NCBI RefSeq assembly: GCF_023091155.1
Contig: NZ_JAHWXK010000001.1
Span: 2,666,001 to 2,730,000 of the forward strand
DNA: 64,000 nt
Reading direction: 5' to 3'
DNA from: Microbacterium sufflavum
GTDB lineage: Bacteria; Actinomycetota; Actinomycetes; Actinomycetales; Microbacteriaceae
The notes under the pieces were generated by a model that saw only the letters and a list, made by a program, of their open reading frames with translations, ran no database searches and had not been told where the DNA came from. Below are positions 27,497-35,436 of the stretch, in pieces (the stretch's first letter is position 1; each line of letters opens with the position of its first letter). A program made the translations under genes and the position numbers.

Positions 27497-27581
27497 GACA
27501 TGAGTCAACCGCTCCGTGGCGGTCGCGGCAATCACCGCGACGGCGCGCCACGCCCGGGAGTCGCGCGGACGCGGTGCCGAT

Positions 27582-27611
27582 TTGGCGCGCAGAGAACGGC
27601 CGTGCCATACT
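27582..27611 (+). promoter_or_regulatory. putative promoter of tRNA-Glu
   Basis: TTGGCG (27582-27587) and CATACT (27606-27611) are 18 nt apart, about 37 nt before the tRNA. The -35 hexamer matches that of tRNA-Gln. Confidence 0.5.
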
Positions 27612-27648
27612 TGAACGGTTGTCGCGGGACGGAAACGCTCCGCCAGAC

Positions 27649-27721
27649 GGCCCCATCGTATAGCGGCCTAGTACGCCGCCCTCTCACGGCGGTAACGCGG
27701 GTTCGAATCCCGCTGGGGTCA
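27649..27721 (+). tRNA. tRNA-Glu (anticodon CUC)
   Basis: A 73-nt cloverleaf: acceptor GGCCCCA/TGGGGTC, anticodon stem CCGCC/GGCGG with loop CTCTCAC giving CUC, and T stem GCGGG/CCCGC around TTCGAAT. The discriminator is A and CCA is not encoded. Confidence 0.96.
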
Positions 27722-27727
27722 CACAAC

Positions 27728-27768
27728 ACGACGAAAGCCCTCCGGTTTGCCCGGAGGGCTTTCGTCGT
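27728..27768. terminator. terminator after tRNA-Glu
   Basis: A perfect 18-bp stem (27728-27745 with 27751-27768) with a TTTGC loop, 6 nt after the tRNA. It can also serve the convergent MFS gene that ends at 27782. Confidence 0.9.
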
Positions 27769-27781
27769 CTGCGGCAGGTGC

Positions 27782-29023
27782 TCATCCCGCGGGTCGCAGC
27801 GACAGGATGCGGAAAGCCGCCGTGCGAAGGGGGACCATCATGAGCGCCATCATCGCCCCGCCGAACACCGCGAACGGCACCCAGACCGCGGTCGCCGAGG
27901 CGAGCGCCCCGAATCCGGCCATCGCCGCCGGCATCAGGCAGTCATCGCCGAGGCGGGTGAGCGCGCCCATCCGTCCGAGGTACGCGGTGTCGACCGTCGC
28001 GGAGAACGTCGCGCTCAGCAGCACCGAGGCGAACCCTGCGGTGGCGCCGATCACGAACGCCGCCGCTCCCACCGTCCAGGCCGGTCCCACGCCCAACGCC
28101 GCGATCCCGGCACCCTGCACGACCAGGGCCCAGAATCCGCCGTAGGCCTCACGCCGCGGACGCCACTTCGCGACCGAGACCGCCCCGAGCGCGGCACCGA
28201 GGCCGAGCAGCGCCTCGAACAGTCCGACGGCCTGAGCGCCCCAGCCCTCGTCGTGCGCGCGCAGCGCCAGCCCGATGCCCACGGCCGGCCCGACGGCGAG
28301 GTTCAACCCCGACAGCGCGATCACCAGGGTGCGCGTGGTGCGGTTCGCGGCCAGGTGCGCGAAGCCGGAGCCGATGCCGCGCAGAGTCGACTGCCGGGCG
28401 GCACGCGCCAGGCGGAACCGGGGGCGCAGCCAGAGGGCGAGGAACGCTAGGACGACGGTGAACGTGAGCGCGTTGACCGAGGCGCTGCCCACCAGCCCGG
28501 TGTGCGCGACCACCAGGCCACCGGCGGCGGCACCGCCCATCGTCCCGAGTCGCGAGGCCGTCTGCGCGGCGGCCCCGTACGACGGCAGGTCGGACGTGCG
28601 CACGAGCTGCCGGGCGATGGTGCCCGCCGACGGCTCGTAGAACGCGTCGCACACGCCGAACGCGACCGCGGCGAACACCAGCACGGCGACGGTGGGGGGC
28701 GTCGCCAGCACCCACAGGGCGACGGCGACGAGAACGGCCACGCGGGCCACGGTGAACAGCAGCATCACGCGGCGGGCGTCCACGCGGTCCGCGAGCACCC
28801 CGCCGAACAGCAGGATCAGTGCCCGGGGGAGGGTTCCGGCGGCGAAGATGAGCCCGGCGACCGCGGGGGACGCGATCTGCACCGCCGTCCACGCCAGGGC
28901 GATGGTCCACAGCGCATCCCCTGCGTCGGAGAGGGCCTTCACGCCGATCCAGGCATGGACCAGGCGGTCGCGCCGGAACGGCGGAGGCGACGCGAGCTCG
29001 ACCGGCTCCTCGACCGCGGTCAT
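27782..29023 (-). CDS. MFS transporter (MdfA/EntS-like, 12 TM)
   Basis: The 413-residue protein has 12 predicted helices with motif-A-like GGVLADRVDARRVML (about 74-88) and GTIARQLVRTSDLPSYGAA after the fourth helix, a pattern seen in EntS/macrolide-exporter-type MFS proteins. The ATG overlaps the stop of the upstream ArsR-type regulator by one base (TGATG), so the two are co-translated and the regulator probably controls this transporter. Confidence 0.87.
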   Translation of the reverse strand: MTAVEEPVELASPPPFRRDRLVHAWIGVKALSDAGDALWTIALAWTAVQIASPAVAGLIFAAGTLPRALILLFGGVLADRVDARRVMLLFTVARVAVLVAVALWVLATPPTVAVLVFAAVAFGVCDAFYEPSAGTIARQLVRTSDLPSYGAAAQTASRLGTMGGAAAGGLVVAHTGLVGSASVNALTFTVVLAFLALWLRPRFRLARAARQSTLRGIGSGFAHLAANRTTRTLVIALSGLNLAVGPAVGIGLALRAHDEGWGAQAVGLFEALLGLGAALGAVSVAKWRPRREAYGGFWALVVQGAGIAALGVGPAWTVGAAAFVIGATAGFASVLLSATFSATVDTAYLGRMGALTRLGDDCLMPAAMAGFGALASATAVWVPFAVFGGAMMALMMVPLRTAAFRILSLRPAG

Positions 29024-29577
29024 CAGGGCTCCGTGGGGAATGCGTGGGCGAACACGAAAACCGGCACGCGCTCCTGGCCGTCGTCCAGGGCGATGCCGCC
29101 CTGCCACTCGCGGATGGTCTGCAGCAGCCGCGCGGAGAGGTCCCGCAGCTCGTCGGGGGAGGCCCACGCGGTGGTCTCGGTGTTGGATGCGTCGTACCCG
29201 GCATAGGCGGGGTCGTCCCGGTGCCGGTGCCAGCGCTGGAGCCGGTCGATCTGCATGCGGATGCCCTGGCGTTGCGCCTCGCGGGCGAGCAGCGCATCGG
29301 CGGGGGAGTCGGCGAAGTCGTCCACCGACCAGGTGAGCCCTCGTCGGGCCACCCGCCACCAGCTGGTGCGGCGGTCGTCCGACTCATCGGGCGCGCGTTC
29401 GACGACGCCCGCGCGTTCGAGCATGCGCAGGTGATGGCTGATGCTGCCGACCTGACTGTCGAGGGCGCGCGCGAGCGTGGTCACCTGGCACGTGCCGTAG
29501 AGCAGGAGGTAGTCGTACATGCGGCGGCGCAGCGGGTGGTGCACGGCGGTGATCACGGAGATGTCTTCCACGAGCAT
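29023..29577 (-). CDS. ArsR-type helix-turn-helix regulator
   Basis: The 184-residue protein has an N-terminal winged HTH (HHPLRRRMYDYLLLYGTCQVTTLARALDSQVGSISHHLRMLERAGVVE, about 15-59) of the ArsR/DUF5937-like type, followed by a longer, Arg- and Trp-rich C-terminal region not present in minimal ArsR proteins. It heads a two-gene unit with the MFS transporter. A perfect 6-bp-arm palindrome lies 26 nt upstream of the start, a likely autoregulatory site. Start choice: ATG at 29577, with the HTH at the expected distance. Confidence 0.85.
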   Translation of the reverse strand: MLVEDISVITAVHHPLRRRMYDYLLLYGTCQVTTLARALDSQVGSISHHLRMLERAGVVERAPDESDDRRTSWWRVARRGLTWSVDDFADSPADALLAREAQRQGIRMQIDRLQRWHRHRDDPAYAGYDASNTETTAWASPDELRDLSARLLQTIREWQGGIALDDGQERVPVFVFAHAFPTEP

Positions 29578-29603
29578 CACGCTAGGGCGGGGTCCGCGGG
29601 TGC

Positions 29604-29617
29604 ACAAGAGTTCTTGT
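29604..29617. promoter_or_regulatory. putative operator of the ArsR/MFS unit
   Basis: ACAAGA-GT-TCTTGT is an inverted repeat with perfect 6-bp arms upstream of the ArsR gene. TATACA, read on the minus strand next to it (29616-29621), is a possible -10, so a bound dimer would occlude the promoter. Confidence 0.5.
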
Positions 29618-29660
29618 ATACCCCGGGAAATCAGGTTTGCGAGTCGGGTCCCTCTCGCCG

Positions 29661-30809
29661 TCAGCCCTCGTCGCCCGTGCGCGCGGCCGGTGCCTCGGAG
29701 TGCTTCCGGCGGGTGCGACGCGACCGACGGATCAGCCAGACCACGAGCACGACCACTGCGGCGACCGCCAGCCAGGGGAGCAGGAAGCCCACCGCGATGA
29801 CCAGTGCGTTCAGCGACACGACGAGGCCGTTCCACCCCGCAAGGAGACCGTCGCCGAAACCAGCGGGGTCAGCCGTGCTCGGCGCGGTGGCCTTCGTCAG
29901 CTGCACCTGCAGCGACGACATCACCACCTGATCGTCGAGGGCAGCGAGCTGCTGCTCGTACGACTCCAGCTGCGCTTGCCGGTCGGTGAGCGCCACCTCG
30001 GCCTCGATGAGCTCCGACACGCTGCCCGACTGCGCCATGAGCTGCGTGAGCCGTTCGACCGACGCCCTGGTCGAGTCGACGCGTGCCCGCAGGTCGATCG
30101 CGGTCGACGTCACATCCTGCTTCGACGTGGAGGACGACAGCACCTCACCGGTGTCGCCGAGCGCCGCGATCACGGCGGTGAGGTCGGTGGAGGGAACGCG
30201 GATGCTGATCCAGCCGTACGCGGAGTCGGCGGGCGCGGGCGCGCGGGTGTCGTCCGCCGCGAGCGCCTTGCCCACCTCGGTGCTCTCGACGTAGCCGCCG
30301 TGCTCCTCGGCCAGCGCGGCGATGGCGTCCGCCGCGTCGGGGATGCTCTTCACCTGCACCGTGGCCTGCGCGGTCGCGATGATGTCGCGGCCGGCGTCCG
30401 CCGTGGCGGCCCCCGGCAGCGTCACTCCGGGCAGCATCCCGCCGCTCGTGTCGGAGCGCGCGCCGTCGCCGGGCACCGAGCCGGGCGGGACCGCGGTGGT
30501 GCCCTCCGGCGCGGAGTCGGTCGACGACTCGGTCACCGCGTCGCCCGGGAGGCTCAGTCCCTCGACCGTCGACACCGCGGAGCCCCCGACGCTGTGCAGG
30601 ATCGGCGGGGTGACGAGCACGCCGATCACGAACGCCGCGGCGATCCCGCCCCCGGTGAGCCAGGCGCGGCGGCGCCGACGGGCCTTCCCCTCCGCCGGCC
30701 GCGCCGGAGCGCGCTCCCCGGCGATCTCGGCGAACACCGCGTGCTCGATGCGGGCGATGGCCTCGTCCGACAGCTCGGGGAGCTGCTCGGCGGGAGTCTG
30801 TGCGTTCAT
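29661..30809 (-). CDS. DUF4349 membrane protein, putative anti-sigma factor
   Basis: The 382-residue protein has a short cytoplasmic N-terminus (about 48 residues, LSDEAIARIEHAVFAEIAGE), one helix (about 50-70), an outer DUF4349 domain with a coiled coil (about 250-310, RARVDSTRASVERLTQL...), and a C-terminal helix with a basic tail. Its start overlaps the ECF sigma stop by ATGA, the usual layout for a sigma/anti-sigma pair. No zinc anti-sigma HxxxCxxC motif is seen, so the anti-sigma role is inferred only from context. Confidence 0.82.
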   Translation of the reverse strand: MNAQTPAEQLPELSDEAIARIEHAVFAEIAGERAPARPAEGKARRRRRAWLTGGGIAAAFVIGVLVTPPILHSVGGSAVSTVEGLSLPGDAVTESSTDSAPEGTTAVPPGSVPGDGARSDTSGGMLPGVTLPGAATADAGRDIIATAQATVQVKSIPDAADAIAALAEEHGGYVESTEVGKALAADDTRAPAPADSAYGWISIRVPSTDLTAVIAALGDTGEVLSSSTSKQDVTSTAIDLRARVDSTRASVERLTQLMAQSGSVSELIEAEVALTDRQAQLESYEQQLAALDDQVVMSSLQVQLTKATAPSTADPAGFGDGLLAGWNGLVVSLNALVIAVGFLLPWLAVAAVVVLVVWLIRRSRRTRRKHSEAPAARTGDEG

Positions 30810-31363
30810 GCGTCTTTCACTTCCTTCACGGCGCCGCGCAACTGCGTGCGCACTCGCGAGAGACGGTTCCGGACGACGGCGTGCGTGACCCCGAGCTCCT
30901 CCGCTGCGGCCTGATAGGCGTAGCCCTCCGCCGCGCACAGCCGGAAGATCTCCCGGTCGAGCTCGCTCAGCGTGCCCACCTCGGCAGCGATCCGCGCGGC
31001 GAGCGCGGCCGTGATGACCTGCTCCTCCACGCTGACCGTGCTCGCCAGATCCTCGTCGACCGCGTCCGCCGTGTGCGCCCGGTCGCGGCGACGCTGGCGC
31101 AGGCGGTTCGCCGCCTGGAACCGGCAGATCGTCGCGAGCCAGGGCAGGATCGACTCGCCCTGCAGCTCCAGGCCGGGGAGCTTGCGCCACGCGACCACGA
31201 ACGTCTCCTGGGTCACGTCCTCGGCATCGGCGGGGGAGGCGAGGATGCCCTGCGCGATCCAGTACACGGGCCGCACATGGGCCCGGTAGAGCTCGCGGAA
31301 GGCACCCTCGTCGCCGGCTGCGGCCTGGGCCGCCCACCTTTGATCAGTCGTCTGGGAAGGCAT
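30806..31363 (-). CDS. ECF-type RNA polymerase sigma factor
   Basis: The 185-residue protein has sigma region 2 (AFRELYRAHVRPVYWIAQGI...DAEDVTQETFVVAWRKL, about 21-60) and region 4 (LSELDREIFRLCAAEGYAYQAAAEELGVTHAVVRNRLSRVRTQL, about 128-172), joined by a short linker as in the ECF group. It is translationally coupled to a DUF4349 membrane protein that probably sequesters it until an envelope signal arrives. Target promoters are unknown. Confidence 0.92.
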   Translation of the reverse strand: MPSQTTDQRWAAQAAAGDEGAFRELYRAHVRPVYWIAQGILASPADAEDVTQETFVVAWRKLPGLELQGESILPWLATICRFQAANRLRQRRRDRAHTADAVDEDLASTVSVEEQVITAALAARIAAEVGTLSELDREIFRLCAAEGYAYQAAAEELGVTHAVVRNRLSRVRTQLRGAVKEVKDA

Positions 31364-31469
31364 CGGGTTTCCGTTCGGTGTCTCTCACCGGTGAGTGTCA
31401 CGATCGGGCCCATCGTCTCAGACCCGGATTCCCGACGCGATCGCTCACGCCGCAGGTCGGATGCTCCGG

Positions 31470-31475
31470 TAGCAT
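31470..31475 (+). promoter_or_regulatory. -10 element of the riboswitch-terC transcript
   Basis: TAGCAT lies just upstream of the riboswitch. A start point 6-7 nt downstream would begin the RNA at its first paired bases. Confidence 0.55.
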
Positions 31476-31479
31476 GGCT

Positions 31480-31585
31480 CCGGCGAGAGGGAGTATCCCG
31501 GACCCGCGCGTAACGTCATCACGAGCACCGACACCGCTGCTCCGGGCGCGCGACGCACTTCGGTGCGGGGGAGAGACTTTCGGAC
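31480..31585 (+). ncRNA. yybP-ykoY-type (manganese) riboswitch upstream of terC
   Basis: The leader shows the ordered conserved blocks of this class: GGGAGTA (31489-31495), CGTCATCACGAGCACCG in the middle (31514-31530), a variable hairpin (GCGCACTTCGGTGCG-like, about 31551-31567), and the 3' block GGGAGAGACTTTCGG (31569-31583). The class binds Mn2+ and controls Mn exporters and TerC proteins, and a terC gene follows at 31620. Whether it acts on termination or translation cannot be told. No covariance model was run. Confidence 0.75.
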
Positions 31586-31619
31586 ATCACCGACCCCTCG
31601 CGAAAGGTGCAGTGCGCCG

Positions 31620-32627
31620 TTGGACATCCCCGTCTGGTTCGAGATCACCTCGATGGTCGTGCTCACGATCATCCTGATCGGCGACCTCCTGCTCATCCGG
31701 CTGCGGCCGCACATCCCCTCGACGAAGGAGTCGACCCTCTGGGTGGTGTTCTACGTCGGGCTCGCGCTGCTGTTCGCGGTGCTGCTGGGAAACGTCGGCG
31801 GCTGGCAGAACGCGGGCGACTTCATCACGGGCTGGGCGCTCGAATACAGTCTCTCGGTCGACAACCTGTTCGTGTTCGTGCTGATCATGGCGCAGTTCGC
31901 CGTGCCGCGTCGGCTGCAGCAGCAGGTGCTGATGGTCGGCATCATCATCGCGCTGATCCTGCGCGGACTGTTCATCCTGGTCGGCGTCGCGGTGATCGAG
32001 AACTTCTCGCCGATCTTCTACGTGTTCGGCGCCTTCCTGGTCTACACCGCGATCCGCCAGGCCATGCCGGAGGGCGACCACGAGGACGAGGTCAAGCGCG
32101 AGAACTTCATCGTGCGACTGCTGCGTCGCCGCATCGACATCAGCGAGGCGTACGACGGCTCGAAGATCCGCACGACCGTCGACGGGAAGCGCATGTGGAC
32201 GCCCATGGTGATCGTGTTCATCACGATCGGCGTGACCGACCTCATCTTCGCGATCGACTCGATCCCGGCGATCTTCGAGATCACCACGAACGGCTTCCTC
32301 GTGTTCGCCGCGAACATCTTCGCGCTGATGGGGCTGCGGCAGCTGTACTTCCTCCTCGGCGATCTGCTCGACCGCCTGCGGTACCTCCACTACGGCATCG
32401 CCGTGATCCTCGGCTTCATCGGCATCAAGCTGATCCTGCACGCGCTGCACGTGAACGAGCTGCCGTTCATCAACGGCGGACAGCACGTGGAGTGGGTGCC
32501 CGACATCGACAACATGGTGTCCCTGGGCGTCATCCTCGTGTCGATGACGGTCGCCACGGTGGCCAGCCTCGTGGCGTCCTCGCGGGAGAAGCGCGCGGAG
32601 CGGCGCAGCGCCCCCGTCGGGGACTGA
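31620..32627 (+). CDS. terC: TerC family integral membrane protein (putative metal exporter)
   Basis: The 335-residue protein has about nine membrane helices and the conserved acidic TerC motifs EYSLSVDNLFVFVLI (about 77-91) and DLIFAIDSIPAIFEIT (about 204-219). TerC/Alx proteins export manganese, some during secretion to supply exoenzymes. I start at TTG 31620, giving (M)DIPVWFEITSM as in family members. The GTG at 31563 lies inside the riboswitch and adds 19 non-conserved residues. Regulation is probably by Mn2+ through the upstream riboswitch. Confidence 0.93.
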   Translation: MDIPVWFEITSMVVLTIILIGDLLLIRLRPHIPSTKESTLWVVFYVGLALLFAVLLGNVGGWQNAGDFITGWALEYSLSVDNLFVFVLIMAQFAVPRRLQQQVLMVGIIIALILRGLFILVGVAVIENFSPIFYVFGAFLVYTAIRQAMPEGDHEDEVKRENFIVRLLRRRIDISEAYDGSKIRTTVDGKRMWTPMVIVFITIGVTDLIFAIDSIPAIFEITTNGFLVFAANIFALMGLRQLYFLLGDLLDRLRYLHYGIAVILGFIGIKLILHALHVNELPFINGGQHVEWVPDIDNMVSLGVILVSMTVATVASLVASSREKRAERRSAPVGD

Positions 32628-32643
32628 GCGGCCGGGAGGCCCG

Positions 32644-33957
32644 TCAGAACGATCGCAGGTTCGCCTGCAGCCCGCCGTCGGCGTACTCGCGCCGGAGCAG
32701 CCCGCGTCGGCGCAGGATCGGCACGAGCTCGTCGAGGGTGCGGTGCAGGGTGACGGGGTGGAAGTCTCCCCACAGGAGCACGCCGTCGTTGCCCCAGTCG
32801 CCGAGTTCCTCGACGAGGTCGGCGAACTCGTCCGCGGTGCCCACGAATCCCGTCCGGTCGGAGAGGCGTCCCGCCCGCGCGAGAGCGGTGAGGTGAGCGC
32901 GCAGCGGGGCGTCCTCGCCGCGGTCCCCGATCAGCCGCTGGATGCTGCCGCGCGACACGTGGGCACCGAAGATCGACAGGTCGAGCGGTCGGTCGAGGTC
33001 GAGCGTGGTGAGGTCGGTCTCCAGGTCGCTCGACTGCTTGCGGGCGATCTGGTGCAGCGCGGCGTCGTCGGGGCGCGCGGAGGCGGCGACGATGCGGTCG
33101 GCCTCCTCGCTCGACGACGTGATGACGGGCTGGATGGCGAACAGGATCGTGATGTCCTCGGGGCGTCGGCCCTTCGCGACCGCGGCCTCGTGCACTCTCG
33201 CGCGATAGTCGCGCACCGACTTCTCGTGCAGCGGGGCGAGGGCCAGCTGCACGTCGGAGTTCGCTCCCGCGAAGCCCAGGCCGCGTCCGGAGCCCCCGGG
33301 CGAGACGATCGCGGGCTCCCCGTCCGTGAAGGGCAGGGCGTTCAGCGGTCCGTCGAACGCGTAGTGGCGGCCGCGATGCGCGACGGGTCGCAGGCGACTG
33401 CCGTCGGCGTACACGTCGGTGGCGCGGTCGGCGACGAGCGCCCCGTCGTCCCAGCTGTGCCACAGCGACCGGATGCCGTCGAGCCACTCCTCGGCGCGGT
33501 CGTACGCCTCGTCGTGCCCGAGCTGCGGGGCGTCGGAGAAGTGCCGCGCGCTCCCGGTGTCAGTGACCACGTTGAGGCCGAGCCGATGGCCGCTCAGGTG
33601 GTGCAGCGTGGCGAACTGCCGCGCGGACGTGTACGGCAGCGATGCGGCGGGGTTGACGGTGGGGACCACGCCGAGGTGTCGCGTGGCCTGGAAGAGGTAC
33701 GGCGCGAGCAGCAGCGGGTCGTGCTTCGGTCCGCCGAACGCGTGGCGCACCCGGAGGTCGATGGTCTCGGGCGAGCCGAGCGAGGGGCTGTCCTCGATGA
33801 TCACGAGGTCGAATCCCGCCTGCTCGAGCGTGCGGGCGGCCTCCTGGTACACCTCGGGCCGCGTCCAGTCGTAGTCCCAGTCGAGGGACGGGTAGCCCCA
33901 CCCCTGCGGGCCGAAGCCGCGGGCGAGGAACCATCCGAAGTGCTGCGGCCTGGTCAT
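32644..33957 (-). CDS. LLM-class FMN-dependent monooxygenase (NtaA/SnaA/DszA type)
   Basis: The 437-residue protein matches the flavin-dependent monooxygenase group that includes nitrilotriacetate, pristinamycin and dibenzothiophene-sulfone oxygenases: WDYDWTRPEVYQEAARTLEQAGFD, RLGLNVVTDTG, and SPGGSGRGLGFAGANSDVQ. These enzymes use reduced FMN supplied by a separate reductase. The start overlaps the stop of the upstream PLP enzyme by ATGA. Coupling to a sulfhydrylase-like enzyme suggests oxidative release of sulfur from an organosulfur compound, but the substrate is not known. Confidence 0.88.
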   Translation of the reverse strand: MTRPQHFGWFLARGFGPQGWGYPSLDWDYDWTRPEVYQEAARTLEQAGFDLVIIEDSPSLGSPETIDLRVRHAFGGPKHDPLLLAPYLFQATRHLGVVPTVNPAASLPYTSARQFATLHHLSGHRLGLNVVTDTGSARHFSDAPQLGHDEAYDRAEEWLDGIRSLWHSWDDGALVADRATDVYADGSRLRPVAHRGRHYAFDGPLNALPFTDGEPAIVSPGGSGRGLGFAGANSDVQLALAPLHEKSVRDYRARVHEAAVAKGRRPEDITILFAIQPVITSSSEEADRIVAASARPDDAALHQIARKQSSDLETDLTTLDLDRPLDLSIFGAHVSRGSIQRLIGDRGEDAPLRAHLTALARAGRLSDRTGFVGTADEFADLVEELGDWGNDGVLLWGDFHPVTLHRTLDELVPILRRRGLLRREYADGGLQANLRSF

Positions 33958-35249
33958 GCCACCGTCTCCCGCACCGACTCGAGCACGCGCGCCAGGTCGG
34001 CCACGAGGTCGTCGACGTCTTCGATGCCGATCGAGAGGCGCAGCGTCCCCGGTGCGACGCCGAGCACGCGGCGCTCCTCGTCCGTACGCTGCGCGTGGCT
34101 CGTGGTGCCCGGGTGCAGCACGAGCGAGCGCACGTCGCCGATGTGGGTCATGTGCGTGAACACCTCGACCTCCTCCACGAAACGACGCGCGGCGGGGAGG
34201 CCGCCGCGCAGCGTGACGGTGAAGATCGAGCCGAAGCCGCCGTCCAGGTAGCGTCGTGCGGTCGCATGGTGCGGGTGGGTCGGGAGGCCGGCGTAGTCCA
34301 CGCTCTCCACGGCGTCGTGCGCGGCGAGCCAGCGCGCGACGGCGAGCGCGTTGCGCGACTGCCGCTCGACCCGCAGCCCCAGCGTCTCCGTGCCCTGCCC
34401 GATGAGGAAGGCGTTGAGCGGGGAGGGGGAGGCGCCGAAGCGCGGCGCGACCGACTCCCGCACGTACGCGATGCGGGCGTTGCCGCCGTGGCGGGCGTAC
34501 ACGCTCGGCAGTCCGCCGCGGCCGGGGAGCACGAGGTGCGGGGCGTTGTGTCCGGCGCGGTCGGCGTCGAAGCGGCCGTCGTCGACGATCACGCCGCCGA
34601 GCACGGAGCCGTGCCCGGCGAGGAACTTGGAGGCGGAATGCACGACGATCGCTGCGCCGTGCTCGAGCGGGCGCAGCAGGGCGGGAGTGGGGAGGGTGTT
34701 GTCCACGATCAGCGGGATCGCGGACTCGTCGCCGATCGCGCTCACTGCGGCGACGTCGAGCACGTCGTTGCGGGCGTTCGCGAGCGATTCGGCGAACAGC
34801 GCGCGGGTGGTGGGACGGATGGCCTCGCGCCAGGCGTCTGGATCGGCGATGTCGTCGACGAACGTGGTCTCGATGCCGAGGCGGGCCAGGTTGTCGAGGA
34901 AGAGCCCCCGGGTGCCCTCGTAGATGTGGGTCGACGACACGATGTGGTCGCCGGCTCCGACGACCGACAGCACCGCGGCGGTCACAGCGGCCTGACCGCT
35001 CGCCACGAGCACCGCGTCCGCCCCCGACTCGAGCGAGGCGAGCTGGCGCTCGACCGCGCGCACCGTCGGGTTCCCGGTGCGGGTGTAGCCGAATCCCGTC
35101 CCCGTGCCGAAGTGGTCGGCGGCGTGGTCGAAGTCGTCGAACTCGAAGCCGGCCGTGAGGTAGATCGGGGTCGCGCGCGACGCAGCGGTCTCGCGACGGC
35201 GTGCGGCGTGGACGGCACGGGTGGCGAAGCGGGCGGTGTCGACGGTCAT
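33954..35249 (-). CDS. PLP-dependent O-acetylhomoserine sulfhydrylase / cystathionine-lyase family enzyme
   Basis: The 431-residue fold-type I enzyme has [12 protein letters not shown], the [13 protein letters not shown] loop, [12 protein letters not shown], and the PLP-lysine motif [11 protein letters not shown] (about residue 217). Length and the [20 protein letters not shown] end fit MetY (O-acetylhomoserine aminocarboxypropyltransferase). It would make homocysteine from sulfide and an activated homoserine. It forms a two-gene unit with an FMN monooxygenase, consistent with sulfur scavenging. A methionine gamma-lyase activity is an alternative. Confidence 0.87.
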   Translation of the reverse strand: MTVDTARFATRAVHAARRRETAASRATPIYLTAGFEFDDFDHAADHFGTGTGFGYTRTGNPTVRAVERQLASLESGADAVLVASGQAAVTAAVLSVVGAGDHIVSSTHIYEGTRGLFLDNLARLGIETTFVDDIADPDAWREAIRPTTRALFAESLANARNDVLDVAAVSAIGDESAIPLIVDNTLPTPALLRPLEHGAAIVVHSASKFLAGHGSVLGGVIVDDGRFDADRAGHNAPHLVLPGRGGLPSVYARHGGNARIAYVRESVAPRFGASPSPLNAFLIGQGTETLGLRVERQSRNALAVARWLAAHDAVESVDYAGLPTHPHHATARRYLDGGFGSIFTVTLRGGLPAARRFVEEVEVFTHMTHIGDVRSLVLHPGTTSHAQRTDEERRVLGVAPGTLRLSIGIEDVDDLVADLARVLESVRETVA

Positions 35250-35318
35250 GCGGGGCCTCTCGATCGGGCGGGTGAGCAACAGAGTGTCACGGCGCGTCGC
35301 GGCGTGTCCGAGCGGTGG

Positions 35319-35324
35319 TAACCT
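35319..35324 (+). promoter_or_regulatory. -10 element of the leuCD leader transcript
   Basis: TAACCT fits TANNNT and ends exactly 6 nt before the ATG of the leader peptide, so transcription should start at that ATG. Confidence 0.6.
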
Positions 35325-35330
35325 GACGTC

Positions 35331-35378
35331 ATGCGGACCGTGCTCCTTCTTAGCGGCCGCGGCGAGACCTCGATCTGA
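35331..35378 (+). CDS. leuL: leu leader peptide (leaderless, 15 codons)
   Basis: The frame encodes [15 protein letters not shown] and stops 58 nt before leuC. Three successive leucine codons (CTC CTT CTT) include two CTT codons, which are rare in this GC-rich genome, so slow translation at low Leu-tRNA is expected. A TAACCT -10 ends 6 nt upstream, so the peptide is read from a leaderless RNA. CTCCT occurs inside the Leu codons (35343-35347) and again just after the stop (35383-35387). Both can pair with the leuC AGGAG (35425-35429), and the second also with GGAG at 35394-35397. This suggests attenuation of leuCD by leucine supply, perhaps at the translational level. Confidence 0.7.
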   Translation: MRTVLLLSGRGETSI

Positions 35379-35436
35379 GCCCCTCCTCGTCGCGGAGTCC
35401 ATCGTGGGCCGAACCGCCAGCCACAGGAGACACGCC

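Noticed and set aside
31563..31619. GTG start extending TerC by 19 residues
   Set aside because: It falls inside the riboswitch, and the extra residues are not TerC-like.
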